This document shows positions 44,266-54,707 of a stretch of DNA of 64,000 bases, in pieces. The notes beneath the pieces were generated by a model, which was not told the DNA's origin, made no database searches, and was given only the letters and a program-made list of their open reading frames with translations. Numbering within the stretch: the stretch's first letter is position 1; each line of letters begins with the position of its first letter. The position numbers were made by a program, and so were the translations under genes. This DNA comes from Thalassia testudinum. Its lineage: Eukaryota > Streptophyta > Magnoliopsida > Alismatales > Hydrocharitaceae. The stretch spans positions 74,326,001 to 74,390,000 of the forward strand of contig JAZHRO010000002.1 in the NCBI GenBank assembly GCA_037157565.1, written 5' to 3'.

Positions 44266-45479
44266 ATGGATTTGCATCGTCATTATAGGCAATATCGTGC
44301 ACGATTGTCTATTGTTATGTTGAACTTGAACTTTGTGGTGGGTTTGCTGGACGACGATGAAGATGGTGGGACTCCTCCTCGTCGTCCTCCAAGAGCAATG
44401 CATACGACGCCGATAGGAGGTCACTTATGGATTTTCGAAATGATGCAGTGTTATGAGGAACAATCATATCGATCCTTTCGTATGCATCCTGATGCAGTGA
44501 AGTCATTTGTCGGGTTGTTAGAGTCCAATGGGGGCTTGCAAGATTCAACTCATATGACCACAATCGAGCAAGTTTGCATCTTCCTCTATGCAATTAGTCA
44601 TGCATTCTCCAATCGTGATCTACAAGAGCGGTTTTAACATTCCGGTGAAATAATAAGTCTCAACTTCAGGTCTATTTTGGATGCTTCTTTAAGCTTGGAG
44701 CCGATGTTAATTCGACCACCAGTTCCAGTCACCCCAATGGAAAGTACGTCGAACCAAAAATACTACCCTTACTTGGAAGTAAGTTTTTATTTCTTAACAG
44801 TTGCCCTTAAATGTTTAATTATTTTCTTCTCTTACGATGACAACTCTTGCAATTGTAGGGAGTAATAGGTGCTATTGTCGGTTGCCATGTCTAGGCTTGT
44901 GTACCGAGGCGTGAGGAGTCAAGATACCGCAATAGGCACATGAAATTGTCACAAAATGTCATGGGTGTTGTCAACTTCGACATGTTACTCATATTTGTCA
45001 TTGCCAGATACGAGGGTTCCGGAAGCGATATGGCAGTTCTTTGCTGGGCTTTAGATAAATGCATTTTTCATGTGCCAAAAGGTTGTAGATTTCTTGTTGA
45101 TTGTGGATATGCTAATACCGATTAGTACTTAGCCCCCTACCGACGAATCACATACCATATTCCAGAGTGGCAGGAGAGAGGTGGCCTGGCTGAGAGCTAC
45201 AAGGAGTTATTCAATCACAGACATGCTCAGCTTCAAGGAGTAGTTGAGAGGACCTTTGGTGTGTGGAAGAAGAGGTTTGAGTGCCTTAAAAGAATGTGGG
45301 AATATCCAATCAGTGTCCAATGAGATGTTCGTGCGACTTGTATAATTCATAACTTCATTCGCTTCTACGGTATTGACCAGTGGTTCCCCCATGCTGAAGC
45401 AGTTGCAGATGAGATGAATGAAGCTGATATGGGAGACCAATACCCTAGAGTATCATTCAATCGAGAGGATGTAAACTGA
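44266..45479 (+). pseudogene. PIF/Harbinger DDE transposase, one intron
   Basis: ATG at 44266; the N-terminal region has FRMHPDAVKSFVGLLE and a helix-turn-helix-like block up to LQERF, then a stop at about 44635 where the family has Gln (RFQHSGE-type). An 80-bp intron lies at 44779-44858 (GTAAGT...TTGTAG). The DDE region follows: GAIVGCHV, where GAIDGTH is usual, so the first catalytic Asp is Val; GSGSDMAVL (second Asp); and VVERTFGVWKKRFECL (Glu). Further stops lie near 44894 and 45122. The C-terminus ends at 45479 with a MNEADMGDQYPR-like acidic tail. The enzyme would cut and join the element ends. Here it is dead. Confidence 0.88.
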
Positions 45480-45796
45480 GGGGAATGCTTAAGGGATTCA
45501 ATAGCCATGCAAATGTGAAACGATTATTGTGAACGTAGATCAAGGAACAGGCGGTAGTTAAGTTTCTTACATGCAAGTAGGTAACATGCTCAAAGGTACT
45601 GAAGCAACACATGGTGGCTAACTCATCATTTGGTGTTTTGTGTGCAAATGTTGAAGTGACCTTGTTATGAAACTAGAACACACATATCATAGTTGTATGA
45701 AACTGTAATTTTTCATATGAGAATAGTTAACTTAGTGGAAGTGAATTGTATATTGCGGTAGCGTTATCTATCACTTTGAAGTACTTACAGTGTACC

Positions 45797-45850
45797 ATGT
45801 TATCCCTCATAACATACACTTCAAAGGATTTATGTTATCCCTCATAACAT
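45797..45850. repeat. Duplicated 19-bp hairpin
   Basis: ATGTTATCCCTCATAACAT occurs at 45797-45815 and 45832-45850, a 35-bp direct repeat. Each copy is an inverted repeat with arms ATGTTAT/ATAACAT. Confidence 0.85.
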
Positions 45851-46048
45851 ATGAAGGCAAAATACTTGCAAAACTTGAAGAAAAAGTTGGCACACCAATT
45901 GGTCTATTTAAATCACTGTACGAAGGAAGTTGACGATGAGATTCGAGAGTTAAAGGAGATGCTACAGAAGCTAGATGAGGAGAATAATAGGTTAAGGGGT
46001 GCTGTGATCATTAACAATGAGGCTATTAGGGACAACCATGTCATTTGA
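45851..46048 (+). CDS. Small coiled-coil protein or exon, unknown
   Basis: A 65-codon open frame has a leucine-rich amphipathic stretch (LAHQLVYLNHCTKEVDDEI followed by RELKEMLQKLDEENNRLRGAV) predicted as a coiled coil by its heptad spacing of L/I. The same pattern recurs at 47220-47400, where a GRF zinc finger fragment precedes it. It may be the last exon of a GRF-type gene, or an unrelated small frame. No splice acceptor could be fixed. Confidence 0.45.
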   Translation: MKAKYLQNLKKKLAHQLVYLNHCTKEVDDEIRELKEMLQKLDEENNRLRGAVIINNEAIRDNHVI

Positions 46049-47007
46049 AGTACAAAGTTATCTGAATGTTTGAGTAGGAAACCTTCGACATCATCGATTG
46101 CTTATTTTTAATTGCGTTATGTCTACTCTTCTATATTGTCGTTGCTAGTTTCGTTTTGCATGAAATTGATCATTTTTATGATACAATATGTTGCATATTA
46201 ATAAATGTGTAATATTTTTGTCCTTATTCAGGCTTTTCATATGTTGAATTTCGGTGTGGGATGCTTGGTTCTTCTTCATCTGCCCACGTGGAAAAGTGCA
46301 TTACTATTACAGGCAATGATACACGATTTTAGACTGAGGGCATGAGTTTACATAACAACGTTACGATGCTTTTGTATTTGTCCTGCCATTTGGAGGTTAG
46401 GATGTGCCATTGTAGACTAATACAACTGCTGAACTTCGAAACTAGAGAACTTACTCGTTCCAATGGCTCAACCCCACCTAGTGGACGTGTACATGAATAT
46501 ACAATGTCGTAACGTATATATCATGTGTACTTATCGTCCAATGATGTTAATTGCATGGACCTGAGCCTTCTTTTTTTACATTAACTTCCCTTTTTTCGTC
46601 GTACTTGACGTTACTTTTATGTTTGCTTGAGCTTTTCTTTCTTTCCGCTTTTTCATATTTTCCTTAACGCAATTGGATTGGCGTAGTTCCTTGTACCATG
46701 TATCGCTATTTATGAGATGCATTTTATGTTTGGATTGTTGTATATTTTACTCGCCACAGTGACGTTTTCATACCGCATTTGTGTGCGAAATTGACTATAC
46801 ACCTTGTCAATTTTGCATTGGGTCAACCCCACACACTTGCTCATTTAATTGGTCGTTGAAAATAGGGTTCATCCACGTTACTGTCAGATGTACCTTTCTA
46901 CCGGATTGTCAAAACATGTATTAAACCTTAATGATGTCAAGCTATGTTGCTTTTCTATGTCGGAAAAATCTCCTCTCATATCTATTTCAGTGTGTCGTTA
47001 ATAGGGA

Positions 47008-47410
47008 ATGTCGATGGAGGATGAGTCTTATTGCAAGTGCGGGCATAGGACTAAGATGGTATACATTTTTGATCAAAGTGAGGAACCTATTGATAGGTTG
47101 ATGTACGTATGCCGCAACGAAAAATCGGTAAGATCAAATCCCAATCTAATATCATCGTAGAGAATGAACTTTGCTTACGATTGTGCCTCAATTTGATTTA
47201 ATGGTTGAGTAGGAATGTGAGGTAATATGGAGAGCCAACGCTTTCCACATCAACTGCTTACTTTGAACCACTTAATTAAGGAGGCAGAGGATGAAATTCA
47301 CGAGTTGAAACAGTTATTGCGGAAGGAATAGCAGAAGAGTCAAATGTTGAGAGGAATAACGCTAACTGGTTGTCAAGGTTGTTCCTCTGCAGATAATGAA
47401 CTATCACGGG
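47008..47410 (+). pseudogene. GRF zinc-finger and coiled-coil gene remnant
   Basis: ATG at 47008 reads MSMEDESYCKCGHRTKMVY, with CKC matching the first two cysteines of a GRF (zf-GRF) finger, and a third Cys in MYVCRNEKS. A GT donor follows at 47128 and an AG acceptor at 47211. The next exon has a frame change and then FPHQLLTLNHLIKEAEDEI with ELKQLLRKE and a stop (TAG near 47327), then QKSQMLRGI. The coiled coil parallels 45851-46048. GRF fingers occur in plant proteins of unknown role, and many of these genes are carried or copied near transposons. Confidence 0.55.
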
Positions 47411-47804
47411 ACAAGCATGCGACGTAGCTGCACACCATTTCCTATGTTAATTCCATTTCTTATTTTATGTTTGTCGTAATGAACATTGGAATATTTTAGC
47501 TTCTTGTAATGATCCTACGGAAAATGGCATGTTATGTTGTGTGAACTTGTAACTTAGCTTTTACTTTTTGCTTTCTTTTTATGTCTTAGTCAAAATTTCC
47601 TTTTAGCTTCTTCCAGTTTCCCCTTTTATGCTATTTCCAATATGACAAGATCAAACCGAAATATGATTCTTATGTTTTTATAGGATGTAGCGAAATTTTT
47701 TACATAAAATCATACACAAATATGTTATCATAGGATGTAGGGTCGTTAAATATGAAATAAAATTCCACAATTACAGAATAACTTAAACAATTTCGTGAAG
47801 GAAC

Positions 47805-48050
47805 ATGGAATCACCCTCGCAAAGCTCCACTAGCCGGAATGGGGGATCCAATCCTCGTGTGACATGTTGGTGTACCCGTTCGGTAGTCGTTAGGTCATTC
47901 GGTAAGGCATGGAGCAAAGGTAGGATGTTTTATACATGTCAGATGAAGAATTGTAATTTCTTCAAATGGGTAGAAGATGAAGCTGACAAGAAAGAAGATG
48001 GCATTGGAAGCATTACCTTGCGAAATAATTGGTCGATATCAAGGGGATAG
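47805..48050 (+). CDS. GRF zinc-finger protein, 81 codons, possibly partial
   Basis: The frame shows a complete CxC...C...C GRF finger: C21, C23, C45 and C50, with the family phrases FGKAWSKGRMFYTC and CNFFKWVED. The preceding residues are low-complexity Ser/Asn. After W55 the frame is acidic (EDEADKKEDG) and ends at 48050. Beyond the stop, the text reads NSNVREVCRQLQEA-like in another frame, suggesting that the coiled-coil part was lost by frame shift. GRF fingers are thought to bind nucleic acid. The finger itself is clear; whether the gene is expressed cannot be seen. Confidence 0.65.
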   Translation: MESPSQSSTSRNGGSNPRVTCWCTRSVVVRSFGKAWSKGRMFYTCQMKNCNFFKWVEDEADKKEDGIGSITLRNNWSISRG

Positions 48051-48226
48051 CGATTGATACTAACTCCAATGTTCGTGAAGTTTGTCGTCAACTTCAGGAG
48101 GCTATCTTTTATGCAAAGGTCGTAATCACTTGTTTGGTGGTATTTATAGCAGTAACTTTACTCACATGAGCGAATTTACACACGATGGTGGTGATAAACA
48201 CAGTTGTGTATGGTCACCTTAATAGT

Positions 48227-50915
48227 TGTAACGACCCGGTTCCCGAGTCCCTACAAGACACGAGAACCGGACCGACTCAACTAATCCCAAGACCTAGTCG
48301 TCCAACGAGGAAGTAACCAAAAGACAGTAAAATAAATCACATTCAGCATGAATATAACTAACAGTAAGAAAGTACAACAGTAAGGAAAGAAATTACTACA
48401 GTAGGTACCACCACAACAGTAAAACAACATTTATCATATAACAAGAACGGCAGGTAAAGAAAGTACAGCGAAAACAAAAAACTACTCACTAAAACAGAAA
48501 CAAAAGAGGTACAAGGACTGTGGTAAACTCTACTGGACCCTACTTGGCCCAGGGTCCTCTGCAGCCGCCGACCCTGGCTGCTCAACACCTGGTCCTGAAA
48601 AAGGTAACGAGTGTAACACGTCAGCAAAACGCTGAGTAGAGTGGCAAACTAACTAAAGGCAACAGTAGAGTGTACAGTAGCTGTTATGTTCTATTACTTC
48701 CTTTATTCACATCTTTCAATTTTTCTCACTATTTCATTTATTTCTCAGATCCTTTACTTGATCTCGAATGTCCTCGTGGGAACGATCTTGATTGCAGTCT
48801 TTTCCAAAAGTAGAAGTAGCACGTGGTGCTCTCCTGGCCGGGAGAGTCCCCCGTGGTGATCCTACCCTCAGTCAACCACCCCAAGGTCACTGACAGACGT
48901 AACGGTGACTACGGCACGCGCGATAAACGCACAGGTAGCTAGCCCGCACTGGCACGCGGTCAGTCGTTTCCGTTAACGGGTGCGCCCAAAGCACAACACG
49001 GAACCAGGGCAGAGCCCTCTCAGTAACAGGGGTCCAACCCCTCCACAGTAACCAAACCGGGGCCTTGCCCCTCCACAGTCCGCTCACCCTCGCCTGACTA
49101 CCCTGGTTTGCCCTAGTGGGCCTAACAAGTCGGTGAAGGAGGCTAGCAGAACCCCGGGGCCCGTGGGGTAGCTAGTACTCTCCTAACACTACTAGCTCTC
49201 CTCGGTACTACGTACACGAGGGCCAACAAGTCGGTACAGAGTGGCCAGTCCTAACCCCCGGGTCCCTGGGGTGGCTAGCTCAGCTCTGCACTAAACAGGG
49301 GGACAGTCGCTCTCCTTGGTACTCCGTACTCAAGGGCCAGCTCACTTCCCCAATTCTATTCCATTCGCTTTCCAGGAGTTCCGCTCCTACTTCCCCGTAG
49401 GGTTCCAGAACATCTTATGTCTTACTTTCCAGTTTCACGTTCTTACCAACCATGATCCCAATCATGTTTCTTTATTCATAACAGGCAGCTGTGAATTCAA
49501 TTTACAGGCAGCTTCATATATTCCTTTCCATTTTTCCAAGACTACATTATTATATATTCCACTAGTTTTTCCATCCTAGGATTCATGCCATATCCTAGGG
49601 TCTATCATACAATCTAGTTTTCCGGTCCTAGGATTCATGCAACACCTAGGAACTATCATTCCATATATTTCTCATTCCTAGGATTCATGCAATGTCCTAG
49701 GTTCTAGTTATGGTTCCATACTTTAACAAATTTTATTAATACTTAAAGCCACTCTACCAGGTACAACGGGAGTAATGGGGGCGTGATCGGGAATCCCGCG
49801 TGCCTCCGCGACTCTCAAGACTGCAACTGAACGAGGTCCTATCACAAGGATCAAACACAAGGAGTGTCTCAAAACAGTGTATAGCTACTGTAGACGGGTA
49901 GAGGAATTAATTCTGAAAAGAACGCAACTTGAATCGCGGAAAACGGAGCCCGAACGGGCCCTAAACGGGTCGAAAAAGATGATACTGTGCAAAATCAGAC
50001 GTCTGGAACTCCTTCCAGATGTCTTAAAAAGTGGATCAGAGAATTACCTGTTCAGCGTGGTTTCCCAGACGTCCAGAAGTCTGCGGGGACGTCTGCCTAG
50101 CTCCCAGACGTCCGATGGTCACTCCGGACGTCTGGAGGTCACTCCAGCCGTCTGGTACAACTTCCAGACGTCTGATTCGCAATGGATGGCGAATCAGCGA
50201 ACCTGCGCACAGCCAACCCCTCCCTCAGTACGGTCAGTCGACAGGAAGGAAGGAGAAGGCGGTAAACTCACCTTTCAGACGTCTGTATGAGCTTCAAGAC
50301 GTCTATCTCGTCGTCTGGCTGTCAACCCAGACGTCTGATTCTGGAAATTTTTCCAGAATCAGGGTGCGACCCGGACTCTGCTCGCGACGCCGCCCGCGTC
50401 GCACTTCGCGCTCCTGCTGCTCAGACCGCAGCAGGTCCCTCTCCGCGTCGCTCCGCGCCCCCTGCGCCCTCCGCCGGCCGGCCAAGCCGCCCCGGCGAGC
50501 TCGCCCTCACGGCAGAGCTCCGCCCTCGCACGCCGCACCTCCGCGCTCACTGCAGCCGTCGCTGCCGCCCTCGCGTCCGCTCGCTCTCGCGTACAGGAAG
50601 GAGAAGAAGGAGGAGACGGTGGAGACGGGAGGGGAGGCGTGGCCCTTTTAAGGCCGCGCGAGGAGGAGAGAGGGGGTGGCAGGCCGCCTGCAGCCGCAGA
50701 GAGAGAGAGGGAAAAAGAGAGAGAGAGAGGAATCGCGGGTCTGCGCGCACAGGCGCGCAGACGACTCTCCCGTGCGAAAATAACTGTTTTCTAGACGTCT
50801 GGAAACGATCCCAGACGTCTGTTCAGACGTCTGGATGTGATCCCAGACGTCTTTACCGACGTCTAGGCCTCCTCCCAGACGTCTTAAAAGACATCTGGGG
50901 CACGCATTCGTTACA
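48227..50915 (-). repeat. Solo LTR of the G-type gypsy family, reverse
   Basis: On the minus strand it begins TGTAACGAATGCGTGCCCC and ends GGGTCGTTACA, flanked by pentamers ATAGT (48222-48226) and ACAGT (50916-50920), differing by one base. Length 2689 bp. It is closer to the solo LTR at 4227-6881 (GAAYGCGTRCCCC start) than to the LTRs of G, so it is a subfamily copy. Ten exact AGACGTCT octamers start at 49997, 50166, 50277, 50297, 50329, 50793, 50813, 50825, 50845 and 50877. There is no internal domain on either side. Confidence 0.92.
50336..50361. promoter_or_regulatory. 26-bp perfect palindrome with two TTCnnGAA units
   Basis: Arms TGATTCTGGAAA and TTTCCAGAATCA are exact inverses around TT. 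TTCTGGAA and TTCCAGAA are each TTCnnGAA, the core of a plant heat-shock element. Copies in the other LTRs (4735-4755, 22465-22490, 31930-31955) are imperfect. Confidence 0.55.
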
Positions 50916-50920
50916 ACAGT

Positions 50921-51720
50921 ATTTTTATATTTCAAGTATGTATCATGGACGAATTATGTTGTGATTTACAATGTCTTCAGCTTTATCTTCTTTCTCCGCG
51001 AATGTAGTTGCGATTTGTCTTGATGCTGCTTTTATGAATCGTCATTCTCCTTTGCTTTGTTGTTGGATGCATTTGATGTCTTTTAATTCCTCGTTGTTTA
51101 TACGTGGTTGCGATAATATTCAACCGATTTTGAGCTATTGTAATAGAATCTCCTTTTATCTTACCCATATGACAGATTTTCATAAAGCTTTGCTTGTATA
51201 AAAGGAAAAAAACTACTTCTAACTCCAAAACTAAACCGAGTAGAATCTGGCGATCTTTGTGTTGAGGTTTGAAGATATGGGTTGTTCTCTGGTATCAAGT
51301 GGATATGTGTATTTATTGCCTTACTTTTATATGGACCCACCTACAAAAAATTTGCACGTACAATATCTTTTTTTTGAAACAGCGCACGTACAATATCTAG
51401 AATATGTAAGTAGCAGATTTGAAGGAAAGGAAATTTCCAAAATTGTCAAAATTAAAAGCAAGCATTCAAACATCATAATTGTCAAATATGAAGGGATACA
51501 ATGATATTATAGGATAGAATAATCGAAAGGTAAGTTCCTTTTTTAGGCGGACATCATCATTGAGGAAGGCAAGGTTTATGCTACTCATTTCCTGTTTAAC
51601 AGATTTTCTTACACCTGCCTTTCTGACATTGAAATGAATAATGGCGTTACGTTGCAACTACTTCTACCATGCCATTGAAATCTTTTCTTAACACTTGTAA
51701 CAACACTTTGAAATTTAGAA
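50921..51720. other. Interval without a recognised gene
   Basis: Open frames at 50971-51201 and 51259-51504 have no recognised domain. GCACGTACAATATCT occurs twice (about 51353-51367 and 51383-51397), a short direct repeat. Confidence 0.4.
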
Positions 51721-51739
51721 TGGCATGAAGGGCTTGGAT

Positions 51740-52230
51740 TCAAGAAGAAGTCGAGTACCTTCTTAGGTCCTTTATGAACATGAAATTGAATGGGGAATCT
51801 GTTGAGGGTTTATTCACGACAACAACTTGGTTCATCATTAAAGAACACATGGAAATTCATTTCTCGGTGGCCATTCCAATGCATCTTATTCAAAGTCAAT
51901 GGAAGTATCTTACAAATTTCTACTGGTTGATCATCAATTTATTGGGAGATTCTAGTTGGCACTGGGATGACGCAAATAATGTCATTGTTCCAGCTGATCA
52001 TATCCAATGGGATTACGTATGATATCAACTAGTCAAACTTTTTCATTTAATCAGTATCATGTAAAGCTTCTAAAATCTTTCCATCTTGTAGGTTGGAGTG
52101 AATTACAGAAGGTTGTGTGATCGTCATTTCCCTTTCATGGATTTATTCGAGGTGCTGATGGATTAGGGTTGGCATGAAGATGTCTTCCAGAACTACACCA
52201 GGTTGTTCTTGGAAATCTTGCAAGACCTGA
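51740..52230 (+). pseudogene. Myb/SANT-like domain fragment with a small intron
   Basis: The frame 51774-52022 contains FTTTTWFIIKEHMEIHF, SQWKYLTNFYWLI and GDSSWHWDDANNVIVP, the tryptophan pattern of the Myb/SANT-like domain found in plant transposon-derived proteins. A 75-bp intron (GT at 52017, AG at 52091) joins IQWDY to VGVNYRRLCDRHFPFMD, continuing to about 52230 after one stop (TAG near 52165). No start is visible (earlier text is SRVPS, then a stop). It may be a second ORF1-type gene related to the Harbinger element to the left. Confidence 0.6.
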
Positions 52231-54494
52231 TAGAATATTGTTGTTGTCTATGTCTTATTCAGTACTATGTATGTTTGTAGTTCTTTTGTATGTTGGATGT
52301 TGTTGGTACTGTATGATGAATTGTATGCCTATTTGATAACTATGTTATTGTAGTTAATGTTGGTACTTATCAATGTGTAACGCTACTTGTTGAATGCGAT
52401 AGATTGGGGTGATTAAGTTATCATCGTCTTAACAAAGAAACCTCAATCAATCAAACAACAGATACAATTTATAACTCGAATATCTAAAGTGATTTCTGTT
52501 AACTCACTAAATCGGTGTTTTAGAATCTATACATCGTAGTATAGTCGATATAGCGCGAAAACAAATCCAATTTATTACTCGAAATCAAGAAATGAAGTCC
52601 AAGGTCAGACACATGGAACAACTGTGGAATTTACATGCTAATCTCAATTAATACATAGATAAGCACAATAAATCAAGCCAAGAAATGATATCCAATGAAT
52701 AATCACTACTCAAAACTAATATTCAATGTGGATCATGAGTATTTCAAGAATCTAATGAGATAAAAAAATATCTAAGATAAAATAATGGTGATTTGAATAA
52801 CAAATTATTAGCTTAGATGCACATATATACTAATTACTTAATAATATAAATAAGTGAACAATACCAACCACTTATATTTTCCCACATCATCAATTAAACC
52901 TACAATGCTTGTACTAAGAGCCTTATCAGACATCGAGCCATGACTCAGATGGCTTAACTGTCCTTTGCTACAGTGCAACGAGCATTGTTCCTCTCTTCTT
53001 TTTCTTTAAATCCTTCCCTTCTCACGCACAAGGGGGAGCATACCTTTCTCGAATCGGCTATGTCAAGAGCCCTACATAGCAAAACCCCCCTCCCCCGCTC
53101 TCTCTTTCCTTCTTCCCTTTCTTCTCTCTCAAATATTTAGGTTAATCGGGTATTCGGGTACGCGTAACCAAGTCTAGGGCTGCCAGCAATGGGTAGCAGC
53201 CAAGGAGTGATAGAGGCTTAGGCGGGTGCGGGTGTAATGGGGACCTGACCCCCGTGACTGGGCAAAGAGACTTGACACTTTTTCCTTATATCTCGCTCAA
53301 TTGCCTCATAATTTACTGATGTGGGACTAATCCCATTGAGGTCTTTGCATGCAATCGATGGCGCAGCTTCTTCGAATCGAGGTAGCAGCTGATGTCCTCT
53401 CATCCAATTGGAAATTTGGAGAGGGACTTGGAATGAGTGCGCATGACCTAGGGCGGTCCTTGATGAAGAACAGGGTCGTGACTTGAAGAACAACATCGGG
53501 GAAGACGACGCGGTGGCGGAGCTTCGGTGGTGACCTAAAATGAGGAGTATGGCCTCATGGCCCAATTAAACTCACTCAGGATCTTCACCCGGTGTTGGCG
53601 AATGTGGTGGGCGTGCGTATGCGGTGAGTGACGTCAAGTTTACATCTTCTGTTAATTTTGGATTTTTTTTTTTACCCAACATTGTTACAAGTATTTATGA
53701 TGAATTTTAACCCTGAATCCTACCCAAATCAGTCATTGTTCACCCTCTCCCATTCTTCAGAACCTTCCTTCAAGTGTTTGGTCTCTCTTGCAATGGAATT
53801 GGAGCTCAAATTTGAACTCTGAATCTCCTTAGGAAGCTTTTTAGCTCCTATCACTCCCTGAAGCTCTCAGACCCTCCATTTCTTCTCAATTTAGTGTGGA
53901 ATGCTTCAATGAAGCCTTCCAGGTCTTCAGGCAAGGGTTTAAGCCCTTTTGTAGGTCCATTGGCCTGAATACTTGACAGTACATGTCATTTCGCCGTGAC
54001 GAAATATACCACTTTATCCATGAAACCAGTAGACCAATCGAGATCTAAACATCAAACTGATGCTTGAATCGTGTAGAGCATTCCACCAGCTTTCGATCGA
54101 GCCTTTGGCCGATTGGATTGGTTAAGTGTGTCGCTGGGAATTCGGGATGGAAGTTCGGCATGAAGTGAACTTCATAGTCCCACATTGGGAGACTAGGAGC
54201 GCATGCCTTGGTATATTTTGTTTTTGCGCTACAACCCTCTCGGTTGTCAGCACAGGGCGTAAATAAAAATCAAGCATTTGTGGGCGCGTGCACACCCTGG
54301 GTGTGTGTGCGTGTTTATGGGCCCGAGCATGGGCGTGGTCGTGAGCAGGCCTGGATTGGATCGATACTATGCTGGGCTGTGAAATGAACTAAAATTCAAA
54401 ATTAATAAACTAGCCACGGGTCTAGTAGGGCTTGGTCTCACCCATTGGGCATTGTGTATCATCGAAAAACCCGTGTTGCCCGTTAAAAATATTT
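52231..54494. other. AT-rich spacer with a C/T-rich patch
   Basis: No gene is recognised. 53058-53135 is a C/T-rich stretch. The reverse open frame 53218-53565 has no domain. RTCCCACATC-type motifs occur at 53318-53329 (reverse) and 54176-54189 (forward). Confidence 0.4.
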
Positions 54495-54707
54495 TTATAA
54501 TTGAAGGTTGAATGGGTTAAGTTGTAAAAATATTAGGTCCTCTTTTTTTAAAAAACACCTAAAATATCCACTACACTATCGCGTCCATTATAAACATTCT
54601 TTATAATTGATAGCTATTAATGGGTTAAAGTTGGTAAAAATATTAACTCTTCTTTTAGAAAAAAATCAAACATATCCACTACAATGTTGCGGCCATTATA
54701 AACATCC
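54495..54707 (+). repeat. 106-bp tandem duplication
   Basis: Two imperfect copies start at 54495 and 54601. Shared phrases are TTATAATTGA, AATGGGTTAAG, TAAAAATATTA, ATATCCACTACA and CCATTATAAACAT. Confidence 0.8.

Noticed and set aside
50031..50964. 206- and 225-codon open frames in the reverse solo LTR
   Set aside because: Same GC-rich LTR middle. The frames run through the octamer repeats and the end of the LTR into flanking DNA, which a real gene would not do.
53218..53565. 115-codon reverse frame as a gene
   Set aside because: No recognisable domain, Ser/Pro/Arg-rich text, and the surrounding sequence is spacer.
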